Positions 33,397-44,886 of a DNA stretch of 64,000 nt are shown one piece after another. Every line of letters begins with the position of its first letter. The stretch's first letter is position 1. Position numbers and translations under genes: made by a program. The DNA comes from Gigaspora rosea. Lineage: Eukaryota; Glomeromycota; Glomeromycetes; Diversisporales; Gigasporaceae. The DNA is taken from assembly GCA_003550325.1 (NCBI GenBank), contig QKWP01000219.1, forward strand, positions 230,554 through 294,553. Direction: 5' to 3'. Below the pieces are notes generated by a model. That model did not search any database, was not told where the DNA came from, and saw only the letters and a program-made list of their open reading frames with translations.

Positions 33397-35194
33397 TTAT
33401 TCATCTGTTCTATTAAAATACATCATATTTAGCATTTTAAGAAATTTGAGTCTCAAATTATGTCGATTATCTTGTGAAATATTGTTATAAACAGAAAAAC
33501 TATGTTCTACACTACAAGAAGAAATAGGCAACCAAATATAGTTAAAAGCAATTTTACTTAAAAGTGGAAAAACTGGTTTAACCTTTTTCCAAAATATATC
33601 CAATCTATTATAATCAACAGTACTAAGTTTATAATCACAATAAAATCCCTATTCTTGAATTAATTCATTTGAAGGATTTGATAATTCTGAAATAGAAGTA
33701 ACATATTATTAAATATCTCTATTTGCTATAGTTAATTTCAGAAATTGTTAATTAAAAATTCTTGTAGCACAAAAAAGTGAATGTGATGGATGATTAACAA
33801 AATGGGCAGAAAATTTTTGAAATGCTAAATTAAAAGAAGATTGAAAAATAGAAATAAATGGATCAATTATTGAATTAAAATTTTTAAGTACTATATTAAT
33901 ATTCAGTCCAAAATCTTCAACTTCTTTACCATTATTAAGAAAAACTTCTAACTGTACAATACGTTCTTCAATAAAAGGAAAAACTGGATCACATTCCTTT
34001 TGAAAAAACTTAATAGCAGAAACAAATTGTGGCACATATTGGTAAATAAACGCAAGATAAATTTCAACAAGCTCATTTTCATTCGATGAAGTAAAAATTG
34101 CAACAATGTTATTAATAACTTCAGAAGTTTCTACTTGTTGTTCTTCTTCATAAAATCTCTGAATATAGTCCAAATATTTATAGACATAAAATGCTATTTC
34201 GAGCCAGGAACACTATTGTGTAGCAACTGGTAATAGCATAAACCCATCATCAGAATCTTGATTATTTTTTCTAATTCCATAACATTTTAAAAAATCTATA
34301 TACTAATTTCGATGAGACTTTGAATGTAACATGGTTTTTTTAATGTTTGCAATCAATTTTTTTATAATGTCAAAATGACTATTAGAAATAAAAGCCTCAC
34401 TAATAAAAAAAAAAGTAATTAATATTAAATATTAAAATACATAACGAATTATAAAATAAATACCTAATTAAATATAGAATATGTGCAGAACATGGGTTGT
34501 GTACTACTTAAGGCATTATGGGTGATAAAACATCATGAACACATTTTTTTATGTATGCAGCTGAGTCCTATACAAAAAGCCATAAAGAATTAAAGGGAAT
34601 TGACCACTCAATTAGAAGTTGGAGAACCAACTACCCAATTGTTACATTGTTAACCTTGTCTAAAAATTTAACCGAAACCAAGTTTGTTTTATTTTGATAA
34701 TTGAATAAAACATTTACTACACTACGTGCACATACATTTGTGGTTTCATCAATAATAATTAGAGATTGGTTTGTTGGCAAATTCCTCCTTTAATTTATTT
34801 AAATGTTCATTAAAAATGTCACCTCAATATTGTTTATGCAAAGTACTAGCAGAAGGAATTGATTCTCCTTCCCAACAATAGGTATAAAAAAAATCTCTCA
34901 TTTTATTGATTTTTCTATTGGAATGTTCATGCTAACCCATGCTTTTAATAATTCAAAAATTATTGACTTTTTAGCTTCCAATGCACTAACCACTGTTTCA
35001 AGTAATTGTTGCCAAAATGTCTTTGATGAGCATTACAATGAGCTTCACTTCGAATATGTGTGTTATAAATGTCTTATTTTTCCAGTTAACTGCATAATTA
35101 CAAAAACGGCACATTAGTTTTTTGTTCTCTGAAAAAAGTTATCAGAAAATTCTTGTATGCGTGTTTCAATACTTATATTTTTTCTACGGCCCAT
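33397..35194 (-). pseudogene. hAT-family transposase, inactivated
   Basis: Read on the minus strand from MGRRKNISIETRIQEFSDNF (35194). A BED-type zinc finger is seen in pieces (CRFCNYAVNW, then EAHCNAH). The RNase H-like core follows: a first acidic block around 34760-34810, then SLWLFV-stop-DSAAYIKKCVHDVL near 34580, which keeps the second-block aspartate but has an in-frame TAG just before it. The helical insertion domain runs about 34173-33748 (MDYIQRFYEEEQQVETSE). The C-terminal dimerisation domain is at 33603-33397 (WLPISSCSVEHSFSVYNN). Several stops and frameshifts show it cannot make active transposase. Domain order and length match full hAT transposases. Confidence 0.85.
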
Positions 35195-35394
35195 TTTTTA
35201 AAAGAAAAAAAAAACTAAAAAAACTATATATATATATATAACAAGATTCTAGTACCTGGAGGTACAAACTAGTTAAAATAAACTCGAGGTCAGAAAGCAA
35301 ACAACACTTAAAAGCGTAAAAGGCACAACACTCAAAGGTGAGAAAAAAACTTGAATCAAATTATTAAGAAACTATGTACATGTAGAGATGTATA

Positions 35395-36093
35395 CAGTCA
35401 GACCTCCCTAAGTGCATGCTGTTAGGACCGGGCATGAGTGTGCATTTATAGAGGGTGTGCATTTATAGAAATATATAAAAAAAATTCCAAAAATATTTAA
35501 CAGTAAATAACTTTTGTTACAGTGGTCCGTTTTTTATGAAACAACTACCAAAATGTTCACATTGATGAGACGGTTTTAATGAACCCAAAATCGCTAAAAT
35601 CTAATCACTGGAACCAGAGATCGTTAACGATTTGTGTCACTCAGATATTTAAAGATTGGTTTTTTTCAATCCTTAAATACTCGAAGTGACACAAATCGTC
35701 AACGATCTCTGGATCCAGTGATTGGATTTTAACGATTTTGGGTTCATTAGAATCGTCTCATCAATATGAACATTTTGGTAGTTGTATCATCAAAAACGGA
35801 CCAGTGGAACAAAAGTTATTCGCTGTTAAAGATTTTTGGAATTTTTAATAATAAATTCCAAAAATCCGCGGATATGATAAAATAATATTAAAATCACGTG
35901 GTCATCCAGTATTTTAATTGGTCGAAGATCACATGCATGCATTTATGGAGGTGCATATATAAGTCTGGGACCACAAAATCTATGCACGTGCAGAGGTTGG
36001 AGGGTGTGCACTTATCATTAAGTCCCAAGCTTGGGACCAGGCTAAGGTGTGCACTTAAGGCTTAGGGAGGGTGCACTTAGGGAGGTTTGACTG
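35395..36093. mobile_element. MITE with CAGTCAGACCTCC ends, copy 3, palindromic core family 2
   Basis: CAGTCAGACCTCCCTAAGTG and its complement form the ends, flanked by TA (35393-35394, 36094-36095). Subterminal GTGCATTTATAG and GTGCACTTA motifs recur. The middle (35510-35830) is a long palindrome centred near 35660 whose arms share sequence (GTGGTCCGTTTT, ACTACCAAAAT) with the core of 50310-51310. Confidence 0.85.
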
Positions 36094-36532
36094 TATATGA
36101 TGTAAGATCAGTTGATTGATAATCTGTTCGAACCAATGAAAATCAAGGTTTCTACAAAAATACCCCGAAATTTGTATTTCTTTGGATAAATGCCAGGAAT
36201 TTGTATTTCTTTAAAATTTGGCCTGAAATTTGTATTTATTTGGATTTATTTTTTTCCAAAATTTTGTGCGTCCCTGATAACCATTATATATTAGAAAATT
36301 TAAATAAAATTTTATATAACTTTTAAAAAAAGAATAGTTAATATCCCAAAATTTACTAGGGTAACCCCAGTTGTATACTAATTAAAAATGCTTCTCTTAT
36401 AATTTTACCCTACTCCAACTCTAATTCTAACTCTAATTATAGCTTTTATTCTTATTTTAGCATTTTACTTATTTGGCAACTTAACATATTTTATATTTTA
36501 AATTTTAGATAGTAATTGTTAAATAAATGTGG

Positions 36533-36747
36533 CAGCTTATGCTGAGATTGGCTTATGCTAAGAATTTAAGTTATTTTATTATAAAATTATAAAATTTTTA
36601 AGGGCTGTTTTAGTAGTGTTTTTTTATAGTTTGGTTAGTGTTTAGGGTCAGGGTTATTAATAAAAGAGTATATGTGGATTTTAGCAGGTATTATAGATTT
36701 AAATAGAGACCCTGGATCTCAGCATAAGCCAATCTCGGCATAAGCTG
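36533..36747. mobile_element. Hairpin MITE (CAGCTTATGC ends)
   Basis: CAGCTTATGCTGAGATTGGC is mirrored by GCCAATCTCGGCATAAGCTG. No target duplication was found. Confidence 0.7.
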
Positions 36748-37154
36748 TACATTAATTTAATTCGTAATTAAAAGATTATTTAAACCAATTATTCATTTTT
36801 CTTTTACTGCTAATTTGCATTTTAAATTTAATTTGCAAGTAAAGGAGTAGAAATTACTGAAGAAACAAGTACTGAAGCAACAAGTACTGATGTATAAATA
36901 TTTATAAAAATCATTTAAATTACTGAGAGTATAAAAAATAAACATTAATATAAGCATAAATAGAAATTTATATTAATTTAGCGTGTTGGTTGAAAGAATA
37001 TTTTTTAATACGTAATATAAATATTTAAGTAACCATTTTGTTCATAATATATATTTACATTAGTACTTTATAATTATTTGATTTAAATTTAAGTGAAAAT
37101 AAAATATACAGTTGATAATAATAAAAATGCACATTTGCAGTGATCAATTTTAAC

Positions 37155-37371
37155 TAGTGTTTCGATCCTAAATCCGAAATCTGGATTGATCCTTCAATCC
37201 AGACAAATTAAGATATCCAAACCAGAGATTTTTACTAGAATTGGTCAAAGAACTTAAATTATGGACCTAAGGATGTACCCAAAGTTAGCTTTATACATAA
37301 TCTGATGCGAAATCAATTCGGATTTGATAGAATCGCCCGGATGGCCTGTCAAAATTAGGATCGAAACACTA
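37155..37371. mobile_element. Small hAT MITE, 217 bp, 8-bp TSD
   Basis: TAGTGTTTCGATCCTAA at the left is perfectly mirrored at the right. ATTTTAAC occurs immediately on both sides (37147-37154 and 37372-37379). Confidence 0.9.
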
Positions 37372-37379
37372 ATTTTAAC

Positions 37380-38257
37380 CATTTTTCAAATAAACAAATC
37401 ATTAAACAACAGTTACAATAAGTGGAAATAAGGATATTAATAATTGCTCTTGTAAATGCGTATGAACTTACAGATAGTTGGCTTAGCATTTTCAACTCCC
37501 TGGCTTTAATGTGATTAACAGTTAATTATAATAGTGCTAAAGTATAATTATGTTTACAAATACAGTATGCGATTTATGACTTAATTGAAATCTTTTCAAG
37601 CATCATTTTCGATGAGATTAGTGAGTGAACGTACTAGTGCTCATTTATTATGTTTAATCCAAATAATTATTTAAATCGATGCTTGAGCGGTCAATATCTG
37701 TTATTGATTCTTTTTTATTATTTATCAAATTCGTCATCAAAATTACAAATATATTCGTTATTGTAATTTGGGCTTCCTTCAGATTTTTTATTTTCATAAA
37801 AGTTTATTAATACGAAAAGTAAAATAGTAATTCGTTGATGTAAAGAATAAAGACACATGACAAAGTTGTCTGAACGATATCTTTGAATATTTATTGATTG
37901 TAAAAGGTATAAAAAAATGGAAGTTGTAAAATGTTTTTGATTAAAATGAAAAACACATTTAATATCTTTCACTAATAAAAAAATGATTTTATTACGTAAT
38001 AAGCATTACAGTATTAAGTTACGCATAATCATCTTAATAATAAACAAGCTTAATTAATTTAAATATTTTCCACTAAATAAACTTTATTTCCGACCTTAAT
38101 AATAGTATTTAAAACCGTATAAACCAAAATTGCATTTATTTTCTTATTTGATCGAGTTGATTTGATGATTTTTCTTAAATGCGTTTATAAAAGTTATTTC
38201 TTATCCTATTTAAATGTGATTGATGACGCTACTTAATTTAATTCTAAATTGGAGAAA
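37380..38257. other. 3' flank of the kinase gene; one unassigned ORF
   Basis: The 84-residue minus-strand ORF at 37718-37972 (ending NNEYICNFDDEFDK) looks less random than most, but I recognise no family and cannot support it as a gene. Confidence 0.35.
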
Positions 38258-38479
38258 TTACTCGAAATTTTCTACAATACTTATCGGTTTGCTAACATAT
38301 TCGGATAATTTTTTCGTTTCATATATCTTGCTAGTATATACATCATGTGAATGTATTTGTTTATTTGGTTCTGGTTTATTCTTATTATCTTCCAAAATTT
38401 GTTTTTTGATTTCATTATCACCTTCCTGATCTATTTCATCTAACCATCGAGTGATCATTTCAATAATTTCAGTTGCAGT

Positions 38480-39341
38480 CAGTGTTTAAAATTCAATGTT
38501 CTCATGGTTCTCAATGAACATTTGAGTTTTTTTAAGAACATTGATATTTAGAAAAGGTTCTCTTATTTGAGAACATTTTATCCTTTTGAAATGTTCTCAA
38601 TGAGAACATTTATAAAATTTTTATGTTCTAGATTTACTATTGAGAACAATAAATTATATAAAATGTTTATTAGTTTGATAATGTAGTTTGATTGTAACAA
38701 ATTCTGCATAATTAATATATGTACATATATATATATGTATATACCGGTACATACTATGTATAGCACATATGTTTAAAGTCATACAATATGGATAACAAAT
38801 AAATATTTAAGAAAATAGCCTATAAAGATTTTTAAAATAAAATATTCATTAACTATGCAGTGTGTTTTTTATATAGAGAGTATCATTATTGTGTAAACTT
38901 AATATATAGATGATTTGGTCAAATGATATGTTAATATTAAGCAAGTAAAAAAGACACAAAGTATTTGTTCGTATGAAGTTTAAATAGTTAAATAAAAAGT
39001 ATGAAGTTTAAATAGTTAAATAACAAAGTAATCGGATTCTAATTTATTGAGCAAATAAGAGAAGCACTTAAAGTTTTAATAAAATTGTTAGGAAATTGAA
39101 TAGTATAATACATTGTGTTACATTGAAAAAATATGAAGAACTATATATAAAGTTTAAAAAATTATTAATAGATAAGCACAAACTTAGTATGTAAATTGTG
39201 AGTATAGAATATGAACATACTTTAAAAATTATTGTTCAATATATTTAATATATAATGAACACTAAAAAGTTTTTGAGATCAATAAAGTTTTAAATTATGC
39301 TCTTTTGAGAACATAACTTTAGATTTGAATTTTAAACACTG
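38480..39341. mobile_element. hAT MITE family B, copy 1, inside the kinase gene
   Basis: CAGTGTTTAAAATTCAATG and its complement form the ends. GTTGCAGT is duplicated exactly (38472-38479 and 39342-39349). Subterminal copies of GAGAACATT and its complement are abundant (38490-38650 and 39300-39312). A direct duplication of AGTATGAAGTTTAAATAGTT occurs at 38973-39021. Confidence 0.92.
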
Positions 39342-40497
39342 GTTGCAGTAGGTCGTTTATTAAAATCTTTATCCATACATTTCGTAGCTAATTTAATATA
39401 GCAATCAGGTCCTAAACATTTAGGTCTTGATCCATCAATGATTCTTGTTACAAGATAATCATCAAACGGAATTCCATCAAATGCTCTTTGTCCGGTTGAA
39501 ATCTCTGTCATGATAACTCCAAGACCGTAAATATCTGATGCTTTAATATACGGTTGACCAACCAAAACCTCAGGTGCTATATATGGAAGAATACCACAAA
39601 TTTTTCCTTCCATTTCATTTTTAGAAAGTCCAAGATCTGTGATATATGCGTTTGCAAAGCATTTCCTTGCAAAATATTCCCGCTGTGTATATCTCTGTGA
39701 ACGAGTTCTTGCGAATGAATTGACTCAAGATCAAAAGCTATACCGTTCAAAATATTCAATTTATCCTTCCATTCCAATTGTGATACTTCTACAAGGTTTT
39801 GTCGTAACGAACCTTTTTCTGCAATCATCATAGCAATAATATAATCTCCATCATTATTTCTTGACACTCCTTTACAATTCAAGAACGAAGGATTCTCGTA
39901 ACCAATTTCACAGTAATTTTTCAATTCCTGGATAAACTCTTGCTCATTTTCGTTTGAATTATGAATCACTTTAAGTGCAACGGCCGCCACGAATTATTAA
40001 TTCTATCGAGCCAATCTGCACTATATACGGTTGCGAATCCTCCCTTTCCTTCTTCTCTAATATCTCTGAACTCATTATAATCAATCCAAGATAGTTTAAA
40101 TCTCTCATCGTCTAATATTTTCTTAAGTTTAGGATTGATATGATCGGGTGATTTATTAGTTTTCAAAAGACTTTTATATTTTCTGAACCAATAATTTGCA
40201 TTCTGAATATCTCTCTTTGTACCGATACCATTTCGATAACAGTTAGCAACATTATATATTGCTCCCATATTACTCATATTAGCAGATTTTTTATAGTATT
40301 CAAACGCTTTATTATAATCTTGATTAACTCCCTTTCCATCTTTATAACATCCACCAACACTATTCATTCCATGAACATTACCCAAATCAGCAGATCTCTT
40401 ACAATATTCAAATGATTTCTGGTAATTTATTTTTACTCCAATTCCATATTTATAACAAATAAAAACATCTTGCATCGCAGCTGGATTTCCTAATTCA

Positions 40498-40782
40498 GGG
40501 GTCGTCTAAAGCCAGGTGCGTTCACGTGATAGAAAGCCAATCAAATCGTAAAATTTGATCTTTACGGATCAGCCCGACGAGACGAAAACAAAGAAAAAAA
40601 GTGAAAAACGCCGAAAATACAAAAAACGAGTGTCTAAACCTGTCTAGGAGCATTAATAAAAAATGCCGGGAAGACAATTTTACATATAAGTCAAGCCCTA
40701 AACCTAACCCCTAACTAACCCTTACCCTAATTTTAATTAAATAATCAAAAACATATAAACGCACCTGGCTTTAGCCATCCCC
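40498..40782. mobile_element. 285-bp MITE inside the Sel1 repeats
   Basis: GGGGTCGTCTAAAGCCAGG at the left and CCTGGCTTTAGCCATCCCC at the right are inverted ends. CTAATTCA is duplicated (40490-40497 and 40783-40790); because of the G/C runs the duplication can be read as 8 to 10 bp, so hAT or Mutator-like are both possible. Near its middle is CCCTAAACCTAACCCC, a telomere-like tract. Confidence 0.88.
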
Positions 40783-40891
40783 CTAATTCAGCTGCTTTCA
40801 TATAATATTCAAAAGCCTTCTTTTCGTCTTTCTCAACACCAATACCATATTGATAATTGCGTCCAAGTTTACGAAGTTGTTTAGAGTCCAT

Positions 40892-41533
40892 TTTTTTTAA
40901 AGTAAGAAAAAAAATTTAATTTCTAAATAAAATAAAACCTTAATTGTCTGACGTAACGAAGGAAATTTAATGTTTGATCAAAGTGATACAAAAGCTACGT
41001 CAATAGTTACGTTTTTGATTAGCTCATTAGTTGTCTATCTTATTGTATCAAAAATGTAATTTTAAAAAATTTTCACGTATGATATTTGTATTTTAGTGCA
41101 ACAAAACTAAAAATTTTATTAATGAAGTCGTGGTCATTTATTAAAACAAAAAATGTCCAGCTAATAATTTAGCCGTAGACTTGGGATGGCTAGTATTATT
41201 TAATGCTAGCCCTGTTCTGATGCGTATCATCGAAATTTTGGAGATATTTCGTAATAGATTTATAAAATAGGATAATAAACTTGCTGAAATTTATTAAAGA
41301 CAGAGGGATCGTCACAAAAAAAAGTTACAGTAAATTCTTGTCACAAATAAATGTATAGTAATTGTTAAGGTGGTGCTTCGTAAATACAATCATCATTATG
41401 CTATACTTTATTTACAGAAGGCTGCTAAAGTCTTTAATACAATTTTAATGCTCTGAACTTTATTAAATAATATGCTTAGCATTTATACATATGACCAGAA
41501 AATTTCAACATGCCAAATACATATTGGCTTTTT
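40892..41533. other. Intergenic region between kinase and LRR genes
   Basis: The likely promoter region of the minus-strand kinase gene. Two GATCAAAGTGATAC/TACGTC-like motifs near 40976-41010; nothing else recognised. Confidence 0.4.
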
Positions 41534-42874
41534 TTAAATATCATAATATTCATCCTCGCAAACTTGTTTGGTAATTCCATTAAGGCGAACTGGTTGAAGT
41601 GAAGGAATATCTAAAGAATAAAAAGAAATATTGTTTAAAATTTTGTGTTATGAATTTTTACATAAGTGATTTAAAAATTTGATGTTTTCTTACCAGCTAA
41701 AATATTACGACACGACAAAGATACGTGAGTAAAATCTAAATTCAAGAAGGACAAATGTGGTAAGCCTACATAAAAATAAAATCAATCGAAAAATAAATAA
41801 ATGCTATATTTGATTATGAGAAAATAATTCATACGTAGAGAAGATATTTACCTCTTAATTCTTTTACTCCTTTATCAGTAACGCGCGTATATCCAACATC
41901 AAGATATATTAATTTCCTATTGGCAATTGTAGATTTACGGATTGTAGACAATGATGCGTCCTTGATACGTGTTTTGTTTAAACTAAGGTGAGTAAGGCCG
42001 CGCAGGCCTATTTAAGAATTTTGTCTGGATATTAGTAAAATTTTTGTATTGTATTAAATATTTGTAGTAAAATGTATTATGAATACTATACCGTCTAGAT
42101 AAACAATGCCGGCATCCGTAATTGAGGTTCGATCCAGATATAATTCAACCAAACTACGGATGCATATAAATATTAATGGTTGCAAATCTGATGATGATTA
42201 CAAATTATATAACATTAAGTACCTTTTAGGGCAGACATTCCAACATCAGTCAATTTCGTACCAGACAAGGATAAGAAAGTAAGACTGAAATAAAATAAGT
42301 CACTTTCAATAACTCGAAAAAATTAATGAAAATGAAAATTCATTCATTAAAGCTAACCTCTTAGCTCCTGCAAGATGCATAACTCCCGAATCGGTTAACA
42401 TTTATAAAACCAGTTAAGTCCATCGTTATCAATGGTTATTCTAAAGAACATATGGGCTAGGTGCTGCAAAAAGGTACCAAATTGACAAAACAAAAAATCT
42501 TCAGAAAATCAATTGTTATGTTGCAAATCTTATAATAAATTATAAGAAAGTGCAAACTTTAAAGAACAATATAGCAAAATTTTATTAATACAACTACTTT
42601 TGTGTTTTAAGTAAAAAATGAGCATAATCTTATTCTAAATTGATTTATGTGAAAAAACGGTCCAAGGGGACGGTCTTTTTACCCCCTATCTTTTAAAGAA
42701 ATTGTCAATTTGGTCCCTTTTTGCAGCACCTAGCCCATATAATAAGATTGAGGCCACATTTTAAAAAAAAAAAATAATCCTAAAAAAACTAAAATATACC
42801 AGAAAAGTCTTGCAATATATCGTCCAATTCTTCTTCTCGATTCGGGAAATTAATTAAGTTAAGAGACTTGAACT
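41534..42874 (-). pseudogene. Intron-rich leucine-rich-repeat gene, 5' part incomplete
   Basis: Minus-strand exons are joined by GT-AG introns of 69-86 bases: 42800-42874 (LNLINFPNREEELDDILQDF), 42358 to about 42452, 42223-42284, 42092-42153, 41852-42007, 41694-41765 and 41534-41610, ending ITKQVCEDEYYDI-stop. Each exon holds about one LRR (LSLSGTKLTDVGMSALKG, LYLDRTSITDAGIVYLDG, LDVGYTRVTDKGVKELRG), the AMN1/F-box-associated LRR type. None of these exons is long enough to show as an ORF. I see no F-box or clear start upstream of 42874. A MITE sits at 42453-42737, the exon next to it shifts frame at its INVN segment, and the 42223/42153 joint is one base out of frame as I read it. It is therefore probably a pseudogene or has an altered exon. 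The function would be protein-protein recognition. Confidence 0.7.
42453..42737. mobile_element. MITE (TGGGCTAGGTGC ends), copy 1, in the LRR gene
   Basis: TGGGCTAGGTGCTGCAAAAA is mirrored exactly at the right end and flanked by TA (42451-42452, 42738-42739). The arms continue with CCAAATTGACA. Confidence 0.9.
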
Positions 42875-43099
42875 CTATAAATGTAAAATCGATTATTTAA
42901 AATTCTAAATATGATTATCAACTAGAGGTGCAGCTAAATTGCGGGGAGCGAAATATTTGTTTAAGTGCATGACGATCACTATAAAAAAATGTCTTTTTTA
43001 TTATTGTCTTTCTGAATTGCACTAACTAAATGTGTTTATGTTATGAAAATTACATGTCAAGAAGCATTTTACTTACTTGCACGGGTAAACAAGTAAAAT
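42875..43099. other. Spacer upstream of the LRR gene
   Basis: No exon of the LRR gene could be recognised here. Confidence 0.35.
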
Positions 43100-43330
43100 G
43101 AGCTTCAATAGGGGACCTCCCTATTGCTGCCAGATTCTGGCTCTAATAGGAGTCAATAGGGTATCAATCGGGTCATTATTAGTCAATAGGGTACCAATAG
43201 GATACCAATAGGGTACTAATAGGGTAGCAACTATTCAATGGGGACTTTACCGATTGTAGGCTATTTAATTAATAGTTACCAATCGGGAACCAATAGGGTA
43301 CTAATAGGGTATTAAATCATCAATAGGGTT
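43100..43330. repeat. AATAGGGTACT-type degenerate tandem repeat
   Basis: CAATAGGGTACCAATAGG and variants (TCAATAGGGTATC, CTAATAGGGTAG) recur about 14 times at roughly 10-12-base spacing. Confidence 0.85.
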
Positions 43331-43450
43331 GTTTTTTACAGATTGCAAATTAAAGAGAATTTTGCTTATAAGCGATATTACGGTACTATGCGTATTATTA
43401 CATTTTGCAATAGTAAAACGGGTAGACAAGTACTGATTGCAAAAAAAATA

Positions 43451-43565
43451 CCGTAAATTCTCGAAATAACGGGCATGGGCGCTATTTTGAACTTTGGCCC
43501 GAATTAAGCTTTATTCGGGCCAAAATTCAAAATAGCGCCATGCCCATTATTTCAAGAATTTACAG
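43451..43565. mobile_element. 115-bp near-perfect hairpin MITE
   Basis: CCGTAAATTCTCGAAATAAC is mirrored at the right, and CGGGCATGGGCGCTATTTTG also has its complement. The loop is GAATTAAGCTTTATTC and TA flanks the element. Its arms are more GC-rich than the surroundings. Confidence 0.85.
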
Positions 43566-44493
43566 TAAATAAATAAATAAATAAGTAAAGCTTTCGAATG
43601 TTTAATTTAAACAAATCTTATTCATTTTTTCATTATTAATTTCTTACTGTGGAATGATACGCTCGTGAAATCTTTGATCAAATATTAAAAACGTTTATTC
43701 GTCAAAGGAAAAAATTCTTTAATGGATCGAAATAAATATAATTAATGCTTAACTGCACTTAAAAATCCAAAAGACTCACATAACCAAATTTGGGTGACTC
43801 AATTTTAAAATTCTTTATGTTGATGTAATTAATAAACTTCACGCAATTAAGCCGATTGAAAATAACCTGGCATATATAGTAAGATATTTTTTGGGGTAAT
43901 ATCATATGCAGCACTAAACAGTACAGTAATTGTAAGTTATTTATATATTATGGCCAAATCATTAAGTTAAAATTTTTTTCAACTTTTAGACCGTCTTTTA
44001 CATTCAATATATGTACAAGTATTCGTACCATACTGATCCTGTGTAGTAACGTTAGGGTATGAATTATAGCTAATCAATATGGTATAGCTTTTATTTCGGC
44101 CTGTACCATACAGAACTTACTCGTACCATACTGACTGCTACAATCCCTCCAATATGCTTTACGAATTTTGGCTTCAATTTATTGGAAGCGATTGAAAGCA
44201 TCTTTAGAGTTTGATTTGGGTCAGGATCGGATCGGACAGGTTAGAGTAAGGTTAAGGTTAAGGTTAATGTTAGTATCGAATAGGTTGGGGTTAGTATTGA
44301 TAGGTTGGGTATTGATAGGTGGGAGTTAGATGGATTATATTTATTGGAACTTTTTTAATATAAATAATATAAAAGTCTGAAATTATAAAAAAAAACATTA
44401 ATGTTCGTACGTACGTAGAATAATAATAAGAATATTAATAATTTTGTTTCTGGGTAAAAATTATTGTAAGTGTGGCGCAAGTTCATATCGGGT
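43566..44493. other. Non-coding; GTACCATAC and GGTTAAGG motifs
   Basis: No gene. GTACCATAC occurs four times at 44025-44135 (one as GGTATAG variant), and GGTTAAGGTTAAGGTTAATG with GATAGGTTGGG variants at 44248-44330. Confidence 0.45.
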
Positions 44494-44886
44494 GATTAGG
44501 CTCTGTGGCTGCAATAGCAGTAAGGACCTCAGATTGATAATTAGGCTCCACGGCTGCAATAGTGGTGCAAAAACCTCATGTTTTGATTAGGCTCTGCGAC
44601 TGGTATAGTAGTGCAAGGACCTCATGTTTTGATTAGGCTCAACAGCTGCAATAGCAGTGCAAGGACCTCATGCTGTGATTGGGCTCCACGGCTGGAGTAG
44701 CAGTGCAGAACCTCATGCTGTGATTAGTCTCCGTGGCTGCAATAGCAGTGCAAGAACCTCAGGTTGTGATTAGACTCCGTGGCTGCAATAGCAGTGCAAG
44801 GACCTCAGGTTGTGATTAGTCCCCGTGGCTGCAATAGCAGTGCAAGGACCTCATGCTGTGATTAGGCCCCACAGCGTGCAAGGATC
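44494..44886. repeat. 46-bp minisatellite, about 8.5 copies
   Basis: A unit of about 46 bp with GGCTGCAATAGCAGTGCAAG and ACCTCATGCTGTGATTAGGC is repeated head to tail. Units 6 to 8 are almost identical and the first ones more diverged. GC content is well above the surroundings. There is no long open frame through it. Confidence 0.93.

Larger units (their letters stand above)
33263..36276. mobile_element. Full-length hAT transposon with 8-bp TSD
   Basis: The ends CAGGGACATGCAAAAATT and AAATTTTGTGCGTCCCTG are inverted repeats of the CAGGG hAT type, bracketed by the perfect duplication ATAACCAT (33255-33262 and 36277-36284). It encloses a decayed transposase on the minus strand and carries a nested 699-bp MITE (35395-36093). 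Without the MITE the element is about 2.3 kb, normal for a complete hAT copy. Confidence 0.9.
38258..40891 (-). pseudogene. Sel1-repeat / protein-kinase fusion, broken by two transposons
   Basis: The minus-strand start at 40891 gives MDSKQLRKLGRNYQYGIGVE. Three to four Sel1-like (TPR-related) repeats follow (YKYGIGVKINYQKSFEYCKR, YKDGKGVNQDYNKAFEYYKK, YRNGIGTKRDIQNANYWF), then a protein kinase: glycine loop EGKGGFATVY, VALK lysine, HRDIHSGN catalytic loop, DLGL in place of DFG, IAPEVL, and a tail ending SKPISIVENFE at 38258. Sel1 repeats mediate protein binding; such kinases are a large signalling family in Glomeromycotina (inference). Four lesions are visible: an element at 40498-40782 in the first repeats, a one-base slip near 39985 just before VALK, another near 39650 after the catalytic loop, and a hAT MITE at 38480-39341 in the last kinase helix (after KRPTAT). 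The two sides of each insertion rejoin in the same frame, so the gene was whole before insertion. Confidence 0.88.

Noticed and set aside
40690..40736. Telomere-like CCCTAA/CTAACCC tract (also near 49940 and 44250)
   Set aside because: Degenerate and short, and two of the three lie inside MITEs; not evidence of a chromosome end.
44494..44886. Possible CRISPR array
   Set aside because: Repeats are contiguous 46-bp units with no unique spacers and the genome is eukaryotic; it is a minisatellite.
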